The translations under genes and the position numbers were made by a program. The notes beneath the pieces are model-generated. The model was not told where the DNA came from. It made no database searches and saw nothing but the letters and a program-made list of their open reading frames with translations. Below, piece after piece: positions 1-4,560 of a DNA stretch of 5,955 nucleotides. The stretch spans positions 1 to 5,955 of the forward strand of contig JAZOSO010000236.1 of the NCBI GenBank assembly GCA_045657185.1, in the 5' to 3' direction. Every line of letters begins with the position of its first letter. The stretch's first letter is position 1. Source of the stretch: RGIG5270 sp045657185. GTDB taxonomy: Bacteria > Verrucomicrobiota > Lentisphaeria > Victivallales > Victivallaceae.

Positions 1-3
1 ATA

Positions 4-25
4 GTGTTTTGCGTAAGCAAAACAC
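4..25 (+). repeat. Perfect 9-bp hairpin with GUAA tetraloop, at the left edge of repeat copy 1
   Basis: GTGTTTTGC (4-12) pairs perfectly with GCAAAACAC (17-25) around a GTAA loop, a GNRA-type tetraloop. No T tract follows (the next bases are GGTAATACC), so it does not look like an intrinsic terminator. The first 27 bases of the window match positions 1169-1195 at about 20 of 27 places, and that stretch also holds a small hairpin (ATTGC-GATA-GCAAT). The hairpin is therefore probably the upstream part of the same dispersed element as the folded repeat that starts 9 bases later. The element may extend left of the window. Confidence 0.6.
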
Positions 26-33
26 GGTAATAC

Positions 34-252
34 CCCAATTATGGCGAAGTCCGGCGGAAGATTTGATTGCTCATTCCCCAAAAAAGGGGGAGGAGCAATC
101 GAACATTTCGCCGAAAAACAGCCTGACAATACGCAGCCACTGACATTCACGCGCTAGCGTCACATCGCACCGGGTCGTACCCGGCGCCGGGTGCAGGGGC
201 GGCGTAAGCCCCTGCAAAAAAACGCAAGTTAAAGTTATCTCCCCATATTGGG
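34..252 (+). ncRNA. Structured RNA-like dispersed repeat, copy 1 (class unknown)
   Basis: This is a 219-nt non-coding segment with a near-duplicate at 1305-1521. P1: CCCAAT (34-39) and ATGG (41-44) pair with CCATATTGGG (243-252), leaving T40 bulged, so the whole unit is closed on itself. P2: 52-59 pairs with 106-113, 62-72 with 93-103 and 74-79 with 86-91, capped by AAAAAA (80-85). P3: ACGC (149-152) with GCGT (157-160). P4: GCACC (167-171) with GGTGC (190-194), enclosing GGG-TCGTA-CCC. P5: AGGGGC (195-200) with GCCCCT (208-213). The P5 loop GGCGT (201-205) can pair with GCGCC (184-188) as a pseudoknot. Wobbles G57-T108, T64-G101, T75-G90 and G184-T205 favour the + strand as the RNA strand. 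It ends 18 bases before the hydrolase ribosome site, so it could be a leader of that gene, a free RNA or a mobile repeat. I do not recognise the class. Confidence 0.65.
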
Positions 253-270
253 AACAGGGCATTCATAAAA

Positions 271-276
271 AAGGAG
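271..276 (+). promoter_or_regulatory. Strong Shine-Dalgarno AAGGAG that decides the hydrolase start
   Basis: AAGGAG lies 3 bases before the ATG at 280 and 9 bases before the in-frame ATG at 286. The 9-base spacing is close to normal and the 3-base one is too tight, so 286 is the preferred start. The choice changes the protein by only two residues (Met-Tyr). Confidence 0.7.
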
Positions 277-285
277 AATATGTAT

Positions 286-1092
286 ATGAAGTTTACAAGT
301 TATTATCTGGATGACCCTATTCAAAATGGGCGTGTTTTTGATGTTTTTGAACCGCATGACGGCACTCCTGCAAGAGATATTGCGGTATTTTTTGTGCATG
401 GCGGCGGCTGGCGTGCCGGCTCAAGAGCTATATATCATATCATTATGGATGAATTGAACCGCAGAGGATATATTTGTGCAAGTACAGATTACCGTCTGAA
501 TGCCAAAGATGCTTTTGAACAGTTGAGCGACATCCGTGAAGCATATGATAAATTTGTCGGAATTTTGAAAGCACGCGGTATTGAAAATCCGAAAATTGCC
601 ACATGGGGCGGTTCTGCGGGAGCGCATTTGTCTTCTCTGCTTGCCTTTGCGAAACCCGGAGAATTGGGAGAAGATATTTCCAAAGTACAATATCCTGAAG
701 TCCGTCCGTGCAAATCTGTATTGTTGGCAACTCCGTATGATTTTCTGCATTTTGAGGGCATGATGCCGCAGTTCTGGGCAACCATGCAGAATATTGCCGG
801 AGCTCCGTATGACAAAGACCCTGAAAGATACGAGAGACTTTCACTTAAAAATATTGTCCGCGAAGATAATCCTGAAACATTTTTTGTTGAAGCAGAATAC
901 GAGCATTTGTTTGACCCACGATTTAACCGTCAAATTGCTTTGCAGCATCGGGAAATGGGTATCAACAGTCATTGGAAAATGTACGACAGAGTGGAACACG
1001 GCTTTATGTACGAATTGACCCGCAAAATGCAGAAAGCCGCCTTTGAAGATATCTGCCTTTTCTTTGAAGACAAACTTCAAACAGAGTTTTAA
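286..1092 (+). CDS. Alpha/beta hydrolase (HSL / BD-FAE-like esterase or lipase)
   Basis: This is a 268-residue cytoplasmic-looking protein with no signal peptide. From the start at 286, an HGGGW oxyanion-hole motif lies at residues 38-42, a DYRL segment at 69-72, and the nucleophile elbow G-G-S-A-G at 108-112 with Ser110 as the likely nucleophile. The C-terminal V-E-H-G-F motif supplies His238. The catalytic acid is less clear: Glu206 or Asp210 in the EHLFDP segment. This motif order is that of the hormone-sensitive-lipase / BD-FAE side of the alpha/beta hydrolase superfamily, whose members hydrolyse carboxyl esters such as acetyl or feruloyl groups on sugars. The length is normal. The substrate cannot be read from the sequence. 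Folded repeats flank the gene on both sides, and no sigma70 promoter is evident upstream. It does not carry the operator module of the downstream genes, so its regulation is probably separate. Confidence 0.85.
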   Translation: MKFTSYYLDDPIQNGRVFDVFEPHDGTPARDIAVFFVHGGGWRAGSRAIYHIIMDELNRRGYICASTDYRLNAKDAFEQLSDIREAYDKFVGILKARGIENPKIATWGGSAGAHLSSLLAFAKPGELGEDISKVQYPEVRPCKSVLLATPYDFLHFEGMMPQFWATMQNIAGAPYDKDPERYERLSLKNIVREDNPETFFVEAEYEHLFDPRFNRQIALQHREMGINSHWKMYDRVEHGFMYELTRKMQKAAFEDICLFFEDKLQTEF

Positions 1093-1168
1093 GTTAATCG
1101 CTCTGTTCCCTTTGAGTGGAGATAATGAAATTATTTTTTAAAGAATAAAAAATTGAGGGGTTTGGGGT

Positions 1169-1303
1169 ATAGTGAATTGCGATAGCAATGAACGGGGCGT
1201 TTTATCGCCTTTTTGTTTGCTATCGCCTCAGCAAAAGCTCGTTGTATATTTTTACAACGGGATATGCCAATGTGACAGCATACAAAAAGAGAGCTTGCTC
1301 TCC
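1169..1303 (+). repeat. Hairpin cluster upstream of repeat copy 2
   Basis: This non-coding stretch is packed with inverted repeats. ATAGTG and the following bases (1169-1195) resemble window positions 1-27. GCGATAGCAA (1179-1188) pairs perfectly over 10 bp with TTGCTATCGC (1217-1226), enclosing GGCG-TTTTAT-CGCC (1196-1209). CGTTGTA (1240-1246) pairs with TACAACG (1253-1259). GAGAG (1289-1293) pairs with CTCTC (1298-1302) around a CUUG tetraloop, directly before repeat copy 2. Compared with copy 1, about 100 extra bases separate the ATAGTG hairpin from the CCCCAATT start. It may be the 5' part of a longer version of the element. I see no gene here. Confidence 0.45.
1194..1214 (+). terminator. 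Possible weak intrinsic terminator after the hydrolase gene
   Basis: A GGGGCG (1194-1199) to CGCCTT (1206-1211) stem with four G-C and two G-U pairs and a TTTTAT loop runs into TTTTT (1210-1214) followed by GTTTG. It lies about 100 bases after the hydrolase stop codon. The stem is short, and it is nested inside a longer 10-bp helix (1179-1188 with 1217-1226), so it may instead be part of the repeat structure. Confidence 0.3.
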
Positions 1304-1304
1304 C

Positions 1305-1521
1305 CCAATTGTGGCTAATCGCGGTGAAAGATTTGCTTCATCATTCCTCAAAAAAGAGGAAGGATGAAGCAAATACTTCACCGCAAATAGTGCCTGACAC
1401 TACCCAGTCGCTGACATCACGGCTATGCCGTCATATCGCACCGGGTCGTACCCTGCGTCGGGTGCAGGGGCGACGCAAGCCCCTGCAAAAAACGCAAGTT
1501 AAAGTTATCTCCCCATATTGG
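1305..1521 (+). ncRNA. Structured RNA-like dispersed repeat, copy 2
   Basis: This is a same-orientation copy of the element at 34-252 with the same fold. P1: CCAAT (1305-1309) and GTGG (1311-1314) pair with CCATATTGG (1513-1521), with T1310 bulged and one G-T wobble. P2: GCGGTGAA (1321-1328) with TTCACCGC (1377-1384); a perfect 12-bp helix 1331-1342 with 1363-1374; TTCCTC (1344-1349) with GAGGAA (1356-1361); loop AAAAAA. P3: ACGGC (1419-1423) with GCCGT (1427-1431). P4: GCACC (1438-1442) with GGTGC (1461-1465). P5: GCAGGGGC (1464-1471) with GCCCCTGC (1479-1486). The P5 loop GACGCA (1472-1477) is complementary over 6 bases to TGCGTC (1454-1459). Many differences from copy 1 keep pairing. The 78-codon frame 1309-1545 crossing it shows no protein signature and is disregarded. 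The sialidase promoter starts 95 bases further on, so this copy is not a simple leader of that gene. Confidence 0.65.
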
Positions 1522-1569
1522 AAACATAGCCTTTCTGTAAAATAGCACAGAGAAAAATTTTGTCAAGCG

Positions 1570-1588
1570 AAAAAAGTGGCAAGACAGG
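1570..1588 (+). promoter_or_regulatory. Upstream operator-like box of the sialidase promoter (degenerate)
   Basis: AAAAAAGTGGCAAGACAGG matches the AAAAAGTGGTAAYAC box found three more times in the window, but its right half is poorly palindromic. It lies about 40 bases upstream of the -35 element, the same place as the box at 2911 relative to its promoter. It is probably a secondary regulator site. Confidence 0.45.
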
Positions 1589-1616
1589 AATATTTATTAA
1601 AAAACAGTTTATGATG

Positions 1617-1644
1617 TTGACAATAAACTTTTTAGGATTATAAT
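1617..1644 (+). promoter_or_regulatory. Strong sigma70-type promoter for the sialidase gene
   Basis: TTGACA (1617-1622) and TATAAT (1639-1644) are both perfect consensus hexamers separated by 16 bases. The upstream stretch 1589-1616 is A/T-rich and could act as an UP element. Transcription should begin near 1650-1652. The whole surround is homologous to the promoter at 2957-2985. Confidence 0.85.
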
Positions 1645-1657
1645 ATTATATCAATAC

Positions 1658-1676
1658 AAAAAGTGGTAATACAACT
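1658..1676 (+). promoter_or_regulatory. Operator-like palindrome just after the sialidase transcription start
   Basis: AAAAAGTGGTAATACAACT contains AGT-G-GTA-A-TAC-A-ACT, an imperfect 7+1+7 inverted repeat with one mismatched pair. It sits at about +7 to +25 of the predicted transcript, where a bound repressor would block the polymerase. The half-site TGGTA resembles those of GntR/FadR-family regulators, which is inference only. Confidence 0.6.
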
Positions 1677-1687
1677 GAGAAAACAAA

Positions 1688-2902
1688 ATGAAAGCAATAA
1701 AAACAATGTTGTTCAGCGCACTGTTCGCCGCCAATTCTGCTGCATTTTCAGATAATATCAAAATAGAGCTGCAGCAAATCAGTACAAATTTCAAAGGAGA
1801 AACATGTTTTGTCATGCCTCGTGCCGCCATGAGACCAGACGGAACAGGCATTATGACGACGGGACTTCTTGATTTATACGGAGATGATGTCGGATTCGGG
1901 ACATACATGCTTGAAACTGCTGATAAAGGAAAAACATGGTCAGCAATACGCCCGTGCAAAGCTATCCGTCATCAGAAAATGCCTAACGGTTATCAAATTG
2001 CATTCGGAGATGCAAATCCGATTTACCATAAAAAGAGCGGAAAAATTCTTCTCCTCGGCCATTCTGCGCTTTATGATAAAACAGGCAGGAAATTAGCACC
2101 GCCGCCCCGACCGCGTTTCACCGTATGGACAGTTTATGATGAAAAAGCAAAAGACTTTGAGCCTCACCGCTATCTCAAAATGAAAGACGAAAAAGAATAT
2201 TTTTCCTGCGGCAGCGGCGGCGGTGCCCAATGTCATGAACTTGAAAACGGTGATTTGCTTATTCCTGTCTATTACAGATCTCTTGAAGCGGCAAAAGATC
2301 CGTGGCGCACATCTTATAATGTTACAATAATGCGCTGTTCTTTTGACGGCAGAGAATTAAAATTTATTGAATGCGGCAACAGTGTTTCAATCCCGACAGG
2401 CAGAGGCTTTTGTGAACCGTCGCTCATAAAATTCAAAGATAAATTTTTCGTTGCATTGAGAAATGATGCCAAAGGTTATGTCGCCTCAAGCAAAGACGGC
2501 ATGAATATTGATAAACCCGAAGTCCTTATTTTTGATGACGGTAAAGAGTCGGGCAATTACTGTACTCAGCAGCATTGGCTTATTGCAAATAACAAACTTT
2601 ACATGGTCTATACCCGCAAAGGTGCAGATAACGATCATGTCATGCGTCATCGTGCGCCGCTTTTCATCGCTGAATTTGATACTGAAAAAATGTGCCTCAT
2701 TCGTTCAACAGAGAAAATAGCCGTCCCCGAACGCGGCGCCCGTCTCGGAAATTTCGGCTGTATAAACATTTCTCCGACCGAAGCATGGGTTACGGCGTCA
2801 GAGTGGATGCAAGCTTGGGGCCCGAACCGTTCTGACTGGAAATCCTGTATGAAATACGGCAGCGACAACTCAATTTTTATCGCAAAAATCACTGCAGAAT
2901 AG
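1688..2902 (+). CDS. Secreted sialidase-superfamily (BNR / Asp-box) protein
   Basis: This is a 404-residue exported protein. Residues 1-21 form a signal peptide (Lys2, Lys5, then a hydrophobic run to ANSAAFS), with likely cleavage near 19-21. An Asp-box T-x-D-x-G-x-T-W stands at 77-84, and SKDG at 268-271 looks like a degenerate second box. The FCEPSLIKF...FFVALRND segment (241-260) and the RGARLGNFG segment (349-357) are of the type seen in six-bladed-propeller sialidase-like proteins. The family includes exo-alpha-sialidases that cut terminal sialic acid, but many PVC-phylum members are uncharacterised. I cannot assign the full Arg triad, Tyr and Asp of a true sialidase by eye, so the activity is unproven. 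The ATG at 1688 is chosen because the signal peptide begins there; the ribosome site is weak (GAGA, 1677-1680). It has its own regulated promoter, sharing its architecture with that of the next operon. Confidence 0.8.
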   Translation: MKAIKTMLFSALFAANSAAFSDNIKIELQQISTNFKGETCFVMPRAAMRPDGTGIMTTGLLDLYGDDVGFGTYMLETADKGKTWSAIRPCKAIRHQKMPNGYQIAFGDANPIYHKKSGKILLLGHSALYDKTGRKLAPPPRPRFTVWTVYDEKAKDFEPHRYLKMKDEKEYFSCGSGGGAQCHELENGDLLIPVYYRSLEAAKDPWRTSYNVTIMRCSFDGRELKFIECGNSVSIPTGRGFCEPSLIKFKDKFFVALRNDAKGYVASSKDGMNIDKPEVLIFDDGKESGNYCTQQHWLIANNKLYMVYTRKGADNDHVMRHRAPLFIAEFDTEKMCLIRSTEKIAVPERGARLGNFGCINISPTEAWVTASEWMQAWGPNRSDWKSCMKYGSDNSIFIAKITAE

Positions 2903-2910
2903 TATCTTTC

Positions 2911-2925
2911 AAAAAGTGGTAACAC
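2911..2925 (+). promoter_or_regulatory. Upstream operator-like box of the pilin-operon promoter
   Basis: AAAAAGTGGTAACAC starts 8 bases after the sialidase stop and lies about 31 bases upstream of the -35 element. It matches the box downstream of the promoter in its left half only. Its start is 90 bases from that of the second box, compared with 87 bases for the equivalent pair at the sialidase promoter, so both promoters are bracketed in the same way. Confidence 0.5.
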
Positions 2926-2956
2926 AGCTATTTTTGTTAAAAAATATTTTATACTG

Positions 2957-2985
2957 TTGACAAAAACTATTTTTTGTACTATAAT
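2957..2985 (+). promoter_or_regulatory. Strong sigma70-type promoter for the pilin-like / TPR / DUF4838 operon
   Basis: TTGACA (2957-2962), a 17-base spacer and TATAAT (2980-2985) make a full-consensus promoter. An A/T-rich block precedes it. Initiation is expected near 2991-2993. No further promoter of this quality is seen between the four downstream genes, whose gaps are 20, 25 and -4 bases. Confidence 0.85.
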
Positions 2986-3002
2986 AATATATCTTTTACC
3001 AA

Positions 3003-3021
3003 AAAGTGGTAATACCACTTT
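3003..3021 (+). promoter_or_regulatory. Perfect 19-bp palindromic operator downstream of the pilin-operon promoter
   Basis: AAAGTGGTA-A-TACCACTTT is a perfect 9+1+9 inverted repeat at about +11 to +29 of the expected transcript. It is the best copy of a box found at 1570, 1658 and 2911. A TGGTA/TACCA symmetry is close to the operators of FadR-type GntR regulators such as UxuR and ExuR (TGGTATACCA), but with one additional central base. A dimeric repressor site is the simplest reading. No regulator gene is in the window. Confidence 0.7.
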
Positions 3022-3042
3022 AAAAATCAAGAAAGGAAAAAA

Positions 3043-3777
3043 ATGAAACGCACATTTACCTTAATTGAATTGTTGGTCGTAATTGCAATCATTGCAATTC
3101 TCGCAGGCATGCTGCTGCCGGCTCTCGGCAAGGCCCGTGAACGCGCACGCAGTTCTCAGTGTCTCAGCAATCTCAAACAATTCGGCGGAGCAATGATAAC
3201 TTATACGACAGATAATGACGATTATCTGCCGGTAGTACATCAGGAATCATGGAATCCTGCTCTTATTCGCCTGTTTGAAGCATATCTCAACTATACTTTG
3301 CCATGCAAACCGCCTAAAGTTTTCCACTGCCCCAATGAAGTTACAATTATCGCAGATGAAAAAACTTATCCGAAAGATGCAAAAATTTATCCCGTCGGTG
3401 ATACAGGTCATGCTTCAAGTTTGCGCTGGCCGCTCTACTGGGGATACAGCCCCAATTTTGACAACGGAAACTACAAAGCAAACAGCGGTTGGAGCCGCGC
3501 CCGAAAAACAGGCAAAATGCAATGGCCCTCAACTTATGTAACCATTGCAGAAAAAATGGATTATTCAGGATTCCAGAATTTCCGCTGGTACAATAAAAGC
3601 TATTGCATGAGAATCAATGTCCACGGCAATAAAACCAATGTAGCTCACGGTGACGGCTCTGCAGAATCTCTCGCTATCAGAACTGCCGACCTTGCTTCAA
3701 GTGATGAACAATGGAAAAGAATGTTTTATTTCTACGGGTATGATGAATCATCCAACGGAACAGGATATTTCAAATAA
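3043..3777 (+). CDS. Type IV pilin-like / pseudopilin protein with H-X9-DG domain (paralogue 1)
   Basis: This is a 244-residue protein. Residues 5-28 form the class III signal and hydrophobic helix FTLIELLVV...MLLPAL, with Glu9 at the +5 position of the expected mature pilin. The residue before the cleavage point is Thr4 rather than the usual Gly. The body has a Cys pair (Cys88, Cys96) and aromatic motifs (YWGY 132-135). It ends in the prepilin-processing-associated signature: His194, nine residues, then Asp204-Gly205, followed by SAESLAIR. Such proteins are exported, inserted by the N-terminal helix and usually processed by a PilD-type peptidase. In Lentisphaerota they occur in very large families next to carbohydrate-active and sulfatase genes, and their role is unknown. 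The ribosome site AAAGGA is about 5 bases before the ATG. It is first in the operon and 20 bases ahead of its paralogue. Confidence 0.88.
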   Translation: MKRTFTLIELLVVIAIIAILAGMLLPALGKARERARSSQCLSNLKQFGGAMITYTTDNDDYLPVVHQESWNPALIRLFEAYLNYTLPCKPPKVFHCPNEVTIIADEKTYPKDAKIYPVGDTGHASSLRWPLYWGYSPNFDNGNYKANSGWSRARKTGKMQWPSTYVTIAEKMDYSGFQNFRWYNKSYCMRINVHGNKTNVAHGDGSAESLAIRTADLASSDEQWKRMFYFYGYDESSNGTGYFK

Positions 3778-3797
3778 CCCACAAAGAAAGGAACTAT

Positions 3798-4535
3798 ATG
3801 AAACATAAATTTACTTTGATTGAGCTTCTCGTTGTAATTGCAATCATTGCAATTCTCGCAGGTATGCTGCTGCCCGCACTCAACAAAGCCCGTGAACGCG
3901 CACGCAGTTCACAATGCCTCAGCAACCTGAAACAAATCGGCGGCGCAATGACAAGTTATTCTTCGGATTACGATGACTGGCTGCCCGTCGTTGATTCAGG
4001 CTGGAATCGTCAGCCGGCCCGTAATCTTGACGGCTATCTCGGCTACAAATTGCCCTGCATGACTCCGAAAGTTCTCCTCTGTCCGTCAGAAAAAACAATT
4101 ATCGCAGACCCGGTGACTTATCCCATGATTTGTAAAATTTATCCTCTCGGTCAGGCAACTTACACTACAGCCGGCGCGCGTTTCGGATATTACTGGGGAT
4201 ACAGACAGAACAGGGATGCAGGCTATTATGACGGAGAATCTTCATCATGGAACCGTGCCAGAAAAATTACAAAAGTTGCTTTTCCCTCAAGTTTTGTAAC
4301 TATCATGGATAAACCTGAACAGCCCTCCTACAATAATTTTGTTTGGAATAACAATGCCGCATTCTATCCTGCAATCAATGTACATGAAAAGATGGTCAAT
4401 ACCGTCCGCAGTGACGGTTCTGCAGCATCGGTTGCAATCAGAACTGCAGATTTAACATCAAATGATAACAAATGGAAGCAAATGTTCTATTTCAATGGCA
4501 GCTCTTTTGAATGGCCGGGAACAGGATATAAATAA
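3798..4535 (+). CDS. Type IV pilin-like / pseudopilin protein with H-X9-DG domain (paralogue 2)
   Basis: This 245-residue tandem paralogue of the preceding gene has the same FTLIELL N-terminal helix (residues 5-28, Glu9 at +5) and ARERARSSQCLSNLKQ linker. It keeps the Cys pair (Cys87, Cys95), a YYWGY motif at 131-135, and a final H-X9-DG (His196, Asp206-Gly207). The residue before the predicted cleavage point is Lys4, again not Gly. Start evidence is AAAGGA (3787-3792) five bases upstream of the ATG. At DNA level the N-terminal segment is almost identical to paralogue 1, including a 29-base exact match (3079-3107 against 3834-3862), while the middle has diverged clearly. It reads as a local duplication with the variable body changing faster. 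It is co-transcribed with its neighbours; its exact function is unknown. Confidence 0.88.
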   Translation: MKHKFTLIELLVVIAIIAILAGMLLPALNKARERARSSQCLSNLKQIGGAMTSYSSDYDDWLPVVDSGWNRQPARNLDGYLGYKLPCMTPKVLLCPSEKTIIADPVTYPMICKIYPLGQATYTTAGARFGYYWGYRQNRDAGYYDGESSSWNRARKITKVAFPSSFVTIMDKPEQPSYNNFVWNNNAAFYPAINVHEKMVNTVRSDGSAASVAIRTADLTSNDNKWKQMFYFNGSSFEWPGTGYK

Positions 4536-4560
4536 TAATCAGAAAAGAAAGAAAAAAATT

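Noticed and set aside
4..25. The 9-bp hairpin as an intrinsic terminator of an upstream gene
   Set aside because: No T run follows it, and a related hairpin occurs at 1176-1189, so it fits better as part of the repeat element.
26..34. GGTAATACC as another copy of the operator
   Set aside because: Only the central 9 bases match. The flanking AGT/ACT and the A-run are missing, and no promoter is next to it.
71..262. A 63-codon open frame on the - strand across repeat copy 1
   Set aside because: It coincides with the repeat and has no counterpart of similar length in copy 2, so it is chance.
1080..1107. AACAGAG...CTCTGTT stem around the hydrolase stop codon as a terminator
   Set aside because: It is a 7-bp, A/T-containing stem with a 14-base loop and no T tract after it; too weak to call.
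1309..1545. A 78-codon open frame on the + strand across repeat copy 2
   Set aside because: It lies entirely over the folded repeat, has no ribosome site or protein signature, and the nucleotide changes between copies follow base pairing rather than codons.
1651..1959. A 102-codon frame on the - strand over the sialidase 5' end
   Set aside because: It is antisense to the signal peptide and Asp-box region of a convincing gene and runs back through its promoter.
2647..3030. A 127-codon frame on the - strand over the sialidase 3' end and the pilin promoter
   Set aside because: It covers a consensus promoter and operator and has a composition typical of antisense frames.
3082..3099. Tandem ATTGCAAT palindromes inside the pilin-like gene (also in paralogue 2)
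   Set aside because: They are explained by codons for the conserved VIAIIAI stretch; no regulatory reading is needed.
4462..4560. An earlier in-frame ATG for the TPR gene
   Set aside because: It lies inside the preceding pilin-like gene and would put 33 polar residues in front of a good signal peptide; 4561 fits better.
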